A stretch of DNA of 64,000 nucleotides, taken from positions 17,118-81,117 of the forward strand of contig NZ_JBQHDG010000035.1 of NCBI RefSeq assembly GCF_052068095.1, given 5' to 3'. Each line of letters opens with the position of its first letter. Position 1 is the stretch's first letter. The position numbers were made by a program, and so were the translations under genes. This document shows positions 52,287 to 60,640 of the stretch, one piece after another. The notes under the pieces were generated by a model. It searched no databases. It saw only the letters and a program-made list of their open reading frames with translations, and had not been told where the DNA came from. The DNA comes from Phytohabitans sp052068095. GTDB taxonomy: Bacteria > Actinomycetota > Actinomycetes > Mycobacteriales > Micromonosporaceae.

Positions 52287-55178
52287 GTGCGCTTGCAGAT
52301 ACTCGGCCCGGTCAGAGCCTGGCGCGGCGAGGACCCCATCGACCTCGGGCCGGCCGGCCACCGGGCGGTGTTGGGGCTGCTGGCGCTTGCCTGCGGCGAG
52401 CCGGTGTCGCGGGCCGACCTTGTCGCGGCGCTCTGGGGTGAGCGACCGCCGCCGAGCGCGACGAACATGATCCAGAGCCGGGTGAAACACCTGCGCCGCG
52501 CGTTGGAGCCAGGGCGCCGGTCGTATACGCGCAGCGCGGTCCTGCCGTCCGTGGGGGATGGCTACGCGCTCGAACTGTCCGATGTAGACCTCGACCTGGC
52601 CCGGTTTCGCGGTCTGCTCGCGGACGCGAACGCGGCGCGACGCGGCGGCGACCTCCGGCAGGCGTCGGCGCTGCTGACCGAAGCGCTTCAGCTGTGGCAC
52701 GGCTCGCCGCTGGCCGACGTACCGGCGCTGGCCGCGCACCCCAAGGTCACCAGCCTCGCCGACCAGCGGCGGACCGCGTTGGCGCAGTACGGCGACGCGC
52801 TGCTGGCGTCCGGCGCCGTGGTCGACGCGCTGCCCGCGCTGGAGGAGGCGGCCGCGAGCCAGCCGTTCGACGAGGTCGCCTGGGCGAGGCTGATCGACGC
52901 CTACCGGGCCGCCGGGCGACGGGCGCGCGCCTTCGCCGCGTACCACGAGATGCGCGGCCGGTTGGTCGACGAGCTCGGCATCGATCCCGGGCCGGAGCTT
53001 GTCGCCGCCCACGCCGCCCTGCTGCACGACGACACCGCGGTGCCCGCGGCCTCGCCGATCGTGGCGGCGCCGGACGGCGATGCTCCGCAGGAGGCCGGAT
53101 GGCGAGCGGTCCAGCGACGGCCGCCGCCGGCTCATCTGCCCGCCGACACGGCGGGGTTCACCGGTCGGGAAGCGCAGTTGCGGCAGCTCGACGCGCTGCT
53201 CGCGGAGGCGTCCGGCGCGGCTCCCGCGTTCATCTGCGTGATCTCGGGGACCGCCGGGGTCGGCAAGACGACGCTCGCGGTGCGGTGGGCACACCGGGTC
53301 CGCGACCGGTTTCCCGACGGCCAGCTGTACGCGAACCTGCGCGGGTTCGGCGCGCCGGACGCCGCGCTCAAGCCGGTCGAGGTGATGCAGGGGTTCCTGG
53401 ACGCGTTCGGGCTGCCCGCGCAGCAGATGCCCGCCAACCCGGTGGCGCTCGTCGGTCTGTACCGCAGCGTGCTGGCCGACAAGCGGGTCTTGATCGTGCT
53501 GGACGACGCCCGGGACGCCGAGCAGGTGCGACCGCTGCTGCCGGGCGCGGCCGGCAGCCTCGTGGTGGTCACCAGCAGAAACCGCCTCTCCAGCCTGGTC
53601 GCCGCCGAAGGGGCCCGGTCGATCGCGTTGGACCTGCTGTCGGTCGGTGAATCGCGGCAGCTGCTCGCCCACCGGGCGGGTGCCGCGCGGATCGGCGCCA
53701 ACCCGGATGCCGTATGGGAGATCATCGATGCGTGCGCGCGGCTGCCGCTCGCCTTGGCCATCGTGGCCGCCCGCATCGCCACCGATCCCGGGCTGGCGCT
53801 GGACGAGTTGGTCGGCCAGCTTCGCGGGGGCCGGAGCACCTTGGACGCCCTGGCCGGCGAGGACGCGGTCACCGACGCGCGGGCGGCGTTCTCCCTGTCG
53901 TACGAGGCTCTCAGCGACCGGACCGCCGGGCTGTTCCGGCTGCTCGGGCTGCTCCCGGGCGCGGAGGTTACGGTCGCGGCGGCGGCCAGCCTCGCCGGGG
54001 TGTCCGCGGACGTCTCCCGCGCGCAGCTCGGCGAGCTCACCCGCGCACACCTGATCACCGAGCCCACCCCCGGCCGGTACCGGATGCACGATCTGCTGCG
54101 CGCGTACGCCGCTGAGCTTGCCGGCGATCTCGATCCCGAACCGCGGCGGGAGGCGGCGGCGGGCCGGATGCTCGACTACTACCTGCACACCGCGCACGCG
54201 GCGGCCGCTCTGCTCGATCCCCACCAGGCCCCGCTCCCGCTGGCCCCGCCCGAGCCCGGGGTGACACCGGAGCCGCTGACCGGTCATGCGGCCGCGCTGG
54301 CCTGGCTCGCGATCGAGCACTCCGCCCTCGTGCGGACGGTCGAGCAGGCCGGCAGCCGCGGATGGGACGGCTACGCGTGGCGGCTCGCCTCGGCTCTGGA
54401 AGAGTTCCTCAACCGGCGAGGGCATTTCGCCGACTGGGTCGCCATCCAGCGCACCGCGCTCACCGCCGGGGAACGGCTCGCGGATCCGGCGGTGCGGGCA
54501 AGGGCCCACCGGGGCCTGGCCCGGGCACACGCCCGGCTGGGCAAGCACGAACCGGCACACGCCCACTTCGCTCGGGCCCTCGACCTGTTCACCGCGCTGG
54601 ACGACCTGGTCGGGCAGGCGCACACCCTGCTCGGCACCAGCTTCACCTGGGCCGGTCAAGGCGAGCACGCCAAGGCCCTGCGGCAGGCCGAGCGCGCCCT
54701 CGAGCTGTACCGCGGCGCCGGCGACCAGCGCGGGCAGGCCGCCACGCTCAACATGATCGGCTACTACCTCACCGCCCTCGGCGACCCCGGTGCCGCGCTG
54801 ACCCACTGCGAACAGGCGCTGGCCCTCAACCAGGCGATCGGCAACCGCCGGGGCGAGGCCGACACCTGGGACAGCCTCGGCTACGCCCGCCACCAGCGGG
54901 GCGAGTACGCCGAGGCCGTCGCCTGTTACGGGCACGCGCTCGACCGGTACCGGGAGGTGGGCGCCCGCCAGTACGAGGCGGACACGCTGGCCAAGCTCGG
55001 CGGGAGCCAGCTGGCCACCGGCGACGCCGACGCGGCCCGCGACTCCTGGCGGGCGGCCCTGGCGCTGCTCGACGAGCTCGGCCACACCACGTTCGTCGAC
55101 TGCGACGCCGACACGATCAGGGAGAGCCTCGACCGGCTGGAGCGGTCCGCGCCGACGCGCGCGGGGGGAGCCGACTGA
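52287..55178 (+). CDS. AfsR/SARP-type regulator with NB-ARC and TPR domains
   Basis: 963 residues from a GTG at 52287 (GGGAGG before it); a longer frame upstream is open but low in protein character. OmpR-type winged helix (1-95, LQILGPVRAWRGEDPIDLGP, GDGYALELS), BTAD (96-245, LLTEALQLWHGSPLADVPAL, DELGIDPGPELVAAHAALL), NB-ARC ATPase (about 290-560, P-loop ISGTAGVGKTTLAVRWAHR, LIVLDDARDAEQV, LPLALAIVAARI), then TPRs (about 730-950, ARLGKHEPAHAHFARALDLF). Such proteins activate secondary-metabolite clusters. It precedes the RiPP genes on the same strand. Confidence 0.92.
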   Translation: MRLQILGPVRAWRGEDPIDLGPAGHRAVLGLLALACGEPVSRADLVAALWGERPPPSATNMIQSRVKHLRRALEPGRRSYTRSAVLPSVGDGYALELSDVDLDLARFRGLLADANAARRGGDLRQASALLTEALQLWHGSPLADVPALAAHPKVTSLADQRRTALAQYGDALLASGAVVDALPALEEAAASQPFDEVAWARLIDAYRAAGRRARAFAAYHEMRGRLVDELGIDPGPELVAAHAALLHDDTAVPAASPIVAAPDGDAPQEAGWRAVQRRPPPAHLPADTAGFTGREAQLRQLDALLAEASGAAPAFICVISGTAGVGKTTLAVRWAHRVRDRFPDGQLYANLRGFGAPDAALKPVEVMQGFLDAFGLPAQQMPANPVALVGLYRSVLADKRVLIVLDDARDAEQVRPLLPGAAGSLVVVTSRNRLSSLVAAEGARSIALDLLSVGESRQLLAHRAGAARIGANPDAVWEIIDACARLPLALAIVAARIATDPGLALDELVGQLRGGRSTLDALAGEDAVTDARAAFSLSYEALSDRTAGLFRLLGLLPGAEVTVAAAASLAGVSADVSRAQLGELTRAHLITEPTPGRYRMHDLLRAYAAELAGDLDPEPRREAAAGRMLDYYLHTAHAAAALLDPHQAPLPLAPPEPGVTPEPLTGHAAALAWLAIEHSALVRTVEQAGSRGWDGYAWRLASALEEFLNRRGHFADWVAIQRTALTAGERLADPAVRARAHRGLARAHARLGKHEPAHAHFARALDLFTALDDLVGQAHTLLGTSFTWAGQGEHAKALRQAERALELYRGAGDQRGQAATLNMIGYYLTALGDPGAALTHCEQALALNQAIGNRRGEADTWDSLGYARHQRGEYAEAVACYGHALDRYREVGARQYEADTLAKLGGSQLATGDADAARDSWRAALALLDELGHTTFVDCDADTIRESLDRLERSAPTRAGGAD

Positions 55179-55319
55179 CCCCTGGTTGGCGGGCCCGACC
55201 AGTCGACAACCAATCGCGGCATATTTGGCCGCCAATGCCTCCTGCGAGCCTCGGTGCATAGCCGGACGTCCGCGGGTCGACTCTCGCGCCGGCGGACGGT
55301 CACCAGAGAGGAGGTGAGT

Positions 55320-55415
55320 ATGTCCGTCATCAAGCGGGTGATCCGTGAGGGCGCCAACGCCGAGTCGCGGATCAGCGACTGGAAGTTCAGCTCCACCGTC
55401 GAAGTCAGCGGCTAG
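55320..55415 (+). CDS. Candidate RiPP precursor peptide, 31 residues
   Basis: ATG at 55320 after a strong GAGGAGGTGAG site, stop TAG 55413-55415. Leader-like MSVIKRVIREGANAESRI followed by core-like SDWKFSSTVEVSG. No signal peptide. It sits 141 bases after the SARP gene and 82 bases before the radical SAM/SPASM gene, the usual place for a precursor. The Trp, Lys and Phe in the core are plausible crosslink or methylation sites (inference). No homologue is recognised. Confidence 0.7.
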   Translation: MSVIKRVIREGANAESRISDWKFSSTVEVSG

Positions 55416-55497
55416 GAAGCAAGGCAGACGCTGTGTCGCCCTCGGGCCGCGGTCGGGTGCGGGGGCGGCACATCAGCGAAGAAAGGCGCGTGCCGGC

Positions 55498-56632
55498 ATG
55501 GCCGTTGGAACCGGGATCGACGAATACATTCTCAAGATCGCGTCATGGTGCAATCTCGACTGCACCTACTGCTACTACTACCACGGCGCGGATACCTCTT
55601 TCCTCGGCCGGCCCCGGGAAATGGGACTGGATGTCATCGACGCGCTTGTCCCCAAGGTCATCTCTCATTGCGACGAGCATCAGATAAAGCAGATCCGGAT
55701 CGATCTGCACGGCGGTGAGCCGCTGCTCGTGTCGAAGTCGACCTACCAGGGGATCATGGAGCGGCTGGCGGAGATCCCCCGGGCCGGTATAGGGGTCACC
55801 TACAAGATCACCACGAACGGTGTGCTGCTGGACGACGAGTGGGCGCGGCTGCTCGCGGCCCACCGGTTCCAGGTCGCGGTGAGCATCGACGGTCCGCGCG
55901 AGGTGCACGACCGGGCCAGGGTCGACCACGCGGGCCGCGGCAGCTACGACCGGGTGGTGCGCGGGCTGCGTACCGCGCTGGCCTGGCGCGATCGCGGGCT
56001 GGGGGTAAGCGCCCTGAGCGTGATCGATCCGTCCGCCTCCGGACGGGAGATGTACCAGCATCTGCGTTCGCTGGGCGTCGACCGGATGAGCTTCCTGCTG
56101 CCGGAGTCGAACTACGCGCACCCGCCCGCCGACTACGTCCCCAGCGGGCCGGACACGCCGTACGGACTTTCTCAACGAGGTCTTCGACGCGTGGATCAGC
56201 GAGGACGACGAGAGCGTCCGGGTGGGGCTGCTCACCGCGGTGGTGCAGGGCCTGGTCGGCCAGCGGCCACAGAGCGACCAGTTCGGCTCGGCGCCGGTGC
56301 GGGTCGCCGTCATCGAGACGGACGGCAGTGTCGAGCCGACGGACAACTTCAAGGCGTGCGCCGACCGGATGACCGATCTCGGTCTGGACATCTTCCGGAA
56401 CACCTTCGACGACCTCTACTACGACGAGTTCTTCAAGAACTGTGTGGACACCGTGGGCCGGGTGCCGGACGCGTGCCGCGACTGCGCTTTCGTCCAGATC
56501 TGCGCCGGCGGACCGATGTCCACCCGGTACAGCGTGGCCGAGGGGTTCGGGCAGCGCACCGTCTACTGCAAGGAGTTCAAGTCGATGTTCGCACACGTCG
56601 ACGGTTGGCTTCGCGCCCAGGAGGTGATCTGA
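55498..56632 (+). pseudogene. Radical SAM/SPASM peptide-modifying enzyme, frameshifted
   Basis: ATG at 55498. N-terminal radical SAM core: SWCNLDCTYCYYYHG (CxxxCxxC binding the 4Fe-4S cluster), DLHGGEPLLVSKSTYQGIME, VTYKITTNGVLLDDEW and VSIDGPREVHDRARVD. The frame then breaks at 56164-56165: DTPYG should continue DFLNEVFDAWISEDDESVRV, which is in the next frame. The C-terminal SPASM region (CKACADRM-like FKACADRMTDLG, FKNCVDTVGRVPDACRDCAF, QICAGGPMSTRY, VYCKEF) ends at a TGA 56630-56632. Two missing bases (or one extra) explain it. Related enzymes resemble the FxsB-type SPASM group. Functional if the break is a sequencing error. Confidence 0.8.
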
Positions 56633-56649
56633 GTGGCGCCGGATCGGCC

Positions 56650-57924
56650 GTGACCGCCGTCGACGACGCCCCGGCCCGGCCAGCGCCGACGAATCGATGG
56701 CAGCGTACCGTCGGCCCGCTGCGGGAGCGAGACTTCGCCCTGTTGTGGTTCGGGGAGCTGGTGTCCTCGTTCGGCGGCCCGTTCCAGGGCATCGCGATCG
56801 CGTTCTTCCTCATCCACCAAGGGCTCGGGCCGTTCGTGTTCGCTCTGGTGATCGCGGTCTTCAGCGTGTCGCGCACCGTCGGGGGTTTCGTCGCCGGTCC
56901 GCTCCTCGACCGCTACCCGCGGGTGAACTTCCTGTTGTGCGCCAACGTGGTGGCGTTCGGAGCCAGCGGCTCCGTCCTCCTGCTCACCCTGACCGGTCAG
57001 GGGATCTGGTTGCTGGTCCCGTTGCTCGCCGTACAGGCGATGACCGCCGGGGCCTACCTCACCGCGATGAGCTCGATCGCCCCGTCGGTGCTGCCGCCCG
57101 AGAAGCTGGCGTCCGGCAACGCCCTCATCCAGATGCTGTCGCAACTTCCGGCGGTGGTGGCCGCCCCGGCCGCCGGCATCGTGGCCAGCGCCGCGGGGGA
57201 GGGCACCGCGATAGGCATCAACGTGGTGTCGTACGCCTTCGCGGTCGCCGCCGGGTTCGCCGTGTACCGGCGCCGCCGGGCCGGTGGCGTGCCACAGGCG
57301 AGTGGGCGTGCGTCGTTTCGCGAGACCCTGCGCGACGGGCTGGCCGGGCTGCGGTTCGCCTCGGGTGAGCCGTGGCTCCGGCTCCTGCTCGTCGTCGAAA
57401 TGGTGGGCAGCGCCGCCGCGGCCGGGGCGATGGTCATCGCGTTGCCGTTCTACGCCGACAAGCTCGGTGGAAGCCAGGCCTACGGGTTTCTCGTGGCGGG
57501 TTTCGGTGCGGGCTCGATCGTCGGCATGTTGTGGTTCGGAGGACTCGCCCGCCGGACCGGGCGGCGGGCGCTGCTGATCTGCGCGCTGCTGCTGAGTCAG
57601 GGCGTCCTGCTGGCGATGCTCGGGCTGCTGCCCTCCGGGCCCGGGGTGGTCGACCTGGCGCTGGTCGGGGCGGCCAACGGCATCTCCAACGTCGCCTTCG
57701 CCGGCCTCGTACAGACCGTCATCGACGATCGCTTTCTCGGGCGGGTCTTCGCGCTGGAGGCGGTGGCCACGTCGGTCCTGGCCCCGGTCGGCCACCTGTC
57801 CGCCGGTGCCCTGATCGCCACGTGGGGATCGACGGTGGCGCTGGGCATCGCCGGCCTCGCGATGGCCGCGACGGCCGCGGTAGGCATGGCCGCCCGCTCG
57901 GTTCGAAGCATCGACGCCCAATGA
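56650..57924 (+). CDS. MFS transporter, probable peptide exporter
   Basis: 424 residues from a GTG at 56650. A perfect GGAGGTGATCT lies about 20 bases upstream, within the end of the preceding gene; the exact start is uncertain. Twelve or so hydrophobic segments, with FALLWFGELVSSFGGPFQGI AIAFFLIHQG at the N-terminus and GFLVAGFGAGSIVGMLWFGG LARRTGRRALLICALLL in the second half. It belongs to the MFS_3/enterobactin-exporter-like group. By context it exports the modified peptide or gives self-resistance. Confidence 0.88.
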   Translation: MTAVDDAPARPAPTNRWQRTVGPLRERDFALLWFGELVSSFGGPFQGIAIAFFLIHQGLGPFVFALVIAVFSVSRTVGGFVAGPLLDRYPRVNFLLCANVVAFGASGSVLLLTLTGQGIWLLVPLLAVQAMTAGAYLTAMSSIAPSVLPPEKLASGNALIQMLSQLPAVVAAPAAGIVASAAGEGTAIGINVVSYAFAVAAGFAVYRRRRAGGVPQASGRASFRETLRDGLAGLRFASGEPWLRLLLVVEMVGSAAAAGAMVIALPFYADKLGGSQAYGFLVAGFGAGSIVGMLWFGGLARRTGRRALLICALLLSQGVLLAMLGLLPSGPGVVDLALVGAANGISNVAFAGLVQTVIDDRFLGRVFALEAVATSVLAPVGHLSAGALIATWGSTVALGIAGLAMAATAAVGMAARSVRSIDAQ

Positions 57925-57940
57925 CCACAAGGGAGGGACA

Positions 57941-59878
57941 GTGCGCCTGCTGCTGGTGAACATGCCCTGGGGAGCGCTCGATCTGCCGTCGCTGGCACTC
58001 GGCATCCTGAAGAACAGCGCGGCGGAGAAGTACCCGGACGCGACCGTCGAGGTGTGGGACGCCAACATCGACTACTTCGAGTGGGTACTCGAAAGGCGGC
58101 CGTTCAACGGATACGACTACCAGTACTACGGGCTGGAGACCTACTTCTCCGGCTTTGGCGACTGGATCTTCTCCTCGGCGCTCTACGACGATCCGATGTG
58201 GAGGATCGCCGAGTTCGACCGGTACGCCACCCGGAAGGGCAAGTCCTATCCGAGCAACCGCATCGCGATGGCGCGCGAGCTGCACGGGACCACACCGGAA
58301 TTCATCCACCAGCTGGCCGAGCGCGTCGTGCGGTGGCGCCCGGACATCGTCGGCTTCACGACCACCTTCCAGCAGAACGTCGCCGCCCTGGCCGCCGCCA
58401 AGCACGTCAAGCGCCTCGACCCGCGGATCACCACGGTGTTCGGCGGTGCCAACTGCGACAGCGAACAAGGCGTGGCGCTGCACCGCAACTTCACCTTCGT
58501 GGACTTCGTGATCCGGGGCGAGGGAGAGGTGTCCTTCCCGAAGCTGCTCGACGCCATCGACCAGAAGACCACATTGGACACTGTCGACAGCCTCTGCTGG
58601 CGTGCGGCGGACGGCACGCCGGTGGCGAATCCGATGAGTGCCCGGCCGCTGGCGCCCAAGGACATCGTCAGCCCGGAGTTCACCGGCTACTTCGAACGGA
58701 TCGCCCGCTCCCCGGCGATGCTCGTGGTCGAACCCAAGCTGGTGGTGGAAGGGGCGCGGGGCTGTTGGTGGGGCGAGAAGCACCACTGCACCTTCTGCGG
58801 GCTGAACGGCTCGTCCATGGCGTTTCGCAGCAAGAGCCCGGTGCGCTTCTTCGACGAGATCGAAGACCTGGTCCGGCGACACAAGGTGCTCGACGTGGTC
58901 GTCGTGGACAACATCATGGACATGTCGTACGTCACCTCGCTGCTGCCGCGGCTCGCCGAGAGCGGCTACACGCTGCGGATGCACTACGAAATCAAGTCGA
59001 ACATGCGTCGTCCGCAGCTCGAGCTGCTTCGTGACGCGGGCGTCGTGAACGTCCAGCCGGGCATCGAAAGCCTCAGTACGCGGGTGCTCAAGCTGATGGA
59101 CAAGGGCGTCAGCGGGTGCCAGAACGTCCGCATGCTCCGCGACGCCGCGGCACTCGGCCTGACCGTGGCCTGGAACTTCCTCGTCGGGTTTCCCGGTGAG
59201 ACCGAGGCCGACTACCTCCCGGTCATCCGGCAGCTTGGCGTACTGCACCACCTGATGCCGTGCGGAGGCGCCACCCGCATCGCGCTCGAACGCTTCAGCC
59301 CGTACTTCAACCGACCCGAGCTCGGCTTCGCGGACCGCCGGGCCGACGAGCAGTACGCGCTGATCTACGACCTGCCGGACGAGGAGCTGGAAGGGCTCGC
59401 GTACCTCTTCACGGCACCCGAGCAAGGCATCGGGGAAGCGACCCTGGACCTGCTGCGCACCGGATTGGCCGAATGGGCCGACGCGCATCTGGAGTCCGAG
59501 CTCGCCCACTGCGACCTGGGCGACTCGATCGTCCTGGTCAACCGCCGCCGGCACTTTCCCTGGCGCACCTTGCGCATCGACGATCCGGTGGAGGCCGCCG
59601 TGTTCCGGCTGCTCGACCAGCCGCACGGCGTGGCGGCGCTGGCCCGGAAGGCCACCGCGCAGACGGGTGTGACGACCAGCGAGCCGGACGTCGCCGACCT
59701 GCTCGACCGGTGGCGGGAGCTCGGTCTCGTCTTCACCGACGCGGACCAGTTCGTCCACGTGGTCCCGGAGGCGACCAACTACGAGATGCTCCGGCTGCCC
59801 TCCGCCCTGCCGGTCGACCCACCCGCGATGGACGAGGCGGCCACGGCGGAGCGACGCGAGGAAGTGGTGCCGGTATGA
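57941..59878 (+). CDS. Cobalamin-binding radical SAM enzyme, RiPP maturation protein 1-type
   Basis: 645 residues from a GTG at 57941 (GGGAGG before it). N-terminal B12-like Rossmann part (1-200: LLLVNMPWGALDLPSLALGI LK, DIVGFTTTFQQNVAALAAAK, TVFGGANCDSEQG). The radical SAM cluster motif is of the CX7CX2C form (GCWWGEKHHCTFCGLNG, about residue 274). It is followed by LDVVVVDNIMDMSYVTSLLP, VNVQPGIESLSTRVLKLMDK and WNFLVGFPGETEADYLPVI. This pattern is that of bacteriocin/RiPP maturation radical SAM protein 1, likely a C-methyltransferase. The C-terminal 120 residues have a winged-helix peptide-binding look (VADLLDRWRELGLVFTD). Confidence 0.93.
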   Translation: MRLLLVNMPWGALDLPSLALGILKNSAAEKYPDATVEVWDANIDYFEWVLERRPFNGYDYQYYGLETYFSGFGDWIFSSALYDDPMWRIAEFDRYATRKGKSYPSNRIAMARELHGTTPEFIHQLAERVVRWRPDIVGFTTTFQQNVAALAAAKHVKRLDPRITTVFGGANCDSEQGVALHRNFTFVDFVIRGEGEVSFPKLLDAIDQKTTLDTVDSLCWRAADGTPVANPMSARPLAPKDIVSPEFTGYFERIARSPAMLVVEPKLVVEGARGCWWGEKHHCTFCGLNGSSMAFRSKSPVRFFDEIEDLVRRHKVLDVVVVDNIMDMSYVTSLLPRLAESGYTLRMHYEIKSNMRRPQLELLRDAGVVNVQPGIESLSTRVLKLMDKGVSGCQNVRMLRDAAALGLTVAWNFLVGFPGETEADYLPVIRQLGVLHHLMPCGGATRIALERFSPYFNRPELGFADRRADEQYALIYDLPDEELEGLAYLFTAPEQGIGEATLDLLRTGLAEWADAHLESELAHCDLGDSIVLVNRRRHFPWRTLRIDDPVEAAVFRLLDQPHGVAALARKATAQTGVTTSEPDVADLLDRWRELGLVFTDADQFVHVVPEATNYEMLRLPSALPVDPPAMDEAATAERREEVVPV

Positions 59879-60522
59879 CCACCGCGACCGCCCTCGCGTT
59901 GTCCCGGTACCGGCACAGCGCGTCGGACCTGTCAACCCTGCCAGAGCTCGCGCAGGGGCCCGATCACGTCTGGTCCGAGCCGGCCGAGGTGGCCCGCCGG
60001 TACTTCGCCGAAGGCACCGGCCGTGTCGTGCTGCATGACGAGGTCGACCTGAGCCGAGGCCTCGAAGACCCCGCCACCGGGCGGGCGCTCGCGCTGATCC
60101 GGGAGCTGACCTCGTACGCGATCGTCGTCGACTGGCGGCTCCATCTCGGTGGTCACGTCGAGCTCTGGCGCCAGCTGTGCCACCTCTACCCGCCGTCCGC
60201 CGTGCTGGATCCGCGTGGGTTGGAGATTCACCGCGGCTGGTCGGGGCGGCACTTCATCGGGCAGTGCGTCTACCGGCGCGGGCCAGGTTTCGTGCAGGTA
60301 CGGGACCGGCGCTTCAAGGGCCTCGAGAAGATCATCACCATCGACGAGACCGAGCACCTCGAAGCCATCCGGCTGCTGTTGGACTGCGCCGAGACGTCGA
60401 CCGTGCCATCGCAGGCGCTCGCCGACTTCGTCGGCGAGGATCTCGTCCTGCACGTCGGCGACCGCGCGCTTTGGCTCCCCTACCTGATCCGGCGGTGGCC
60501 GATCCCCGCGATGACGGTCTGA
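59875..60522 (+). CDS. DUF5825-type protein of the RiPP cluster
   Basis: 215 residues; ATG overlaps the stop of the radical SAM gene (ATGA). Soluble, with VVLHDEVDLSRGLEDPATGR ALALIRELTSYAIVVDWRLH, HFIGQCVYRRGPGFVQVRDR and FVGEDLVLHVGDRALWLPYL IRRWPIP. These features match DUF5825 proteins that accompany RiPP maturation radical SAM protein 1 genes. Role unknown; a partner or leader-peptide handler is likely from its fixed gene position. Confidence 0.85.
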   Translation: MTTATALALSRYRHSASDLSTLPELAQGPDHVWSEPAEVARRYFAEGTGRVVLHDEVDLSRGLEDPATGRALALIRELTSYAIVVDWRLHLGGHVELWRQLCHLYPPSAVLDPRGLEIHRGWSGRHFIGQCVYRRGPGFVQVRDRRFKGLEKIITIDETEHLEAIRLLLDCAETSTVPSQALADFVGEDLVLHVGDRALWLPYLIRRWPIPAMTV

Positions 60523-60610
60523 GAGCGGCTGCCCGCGCCGACGCCCATCTGAAACCGGTTTGAAGCCGACCCCCGTCAGACTCCCAACGCGCACATATGT
60601 GTGCCGACTA

Positions 60611-60620
60611 TGGACGGTCG
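60611..60620 (+). promoter_or_regulatory. Second copy of the shared upstream box
   Basis: TGGACGGTCG, identical to 443-452, here 20 bases before the ATG at 60641 and followed by GGGGGAGAGG. Marks the two pseudoprotease loci as co-regulated or recently duplicated. Confidence 0.4.
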
Positions 60621-60640
60621 TGTACGGGGGAGAGGTCTCG

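Noticed and set aside
51603..55259. 1218-codon minus-strand open frame opposite the SARP regulator
   Set aside because: Shadow frame; the plus strand carries winged helix, BTAD, P-loop and TPR motifs.
55345..57924. A single 859-codon plus-strand frame that would fuse the radical SAM enzyme to the MFS transporter
   Set aside because: The fusion arises only because the radical SAM gene is frameshifted into the MFS frame. The SPASM half is in another frame and the middle 150 residues are non-sense.
57719..59935. 738-codon minus-strand open frame opposite the B12 radical SAM gene
   Set aside because: No motifs; the plus strand has the complete radical SAM signature.
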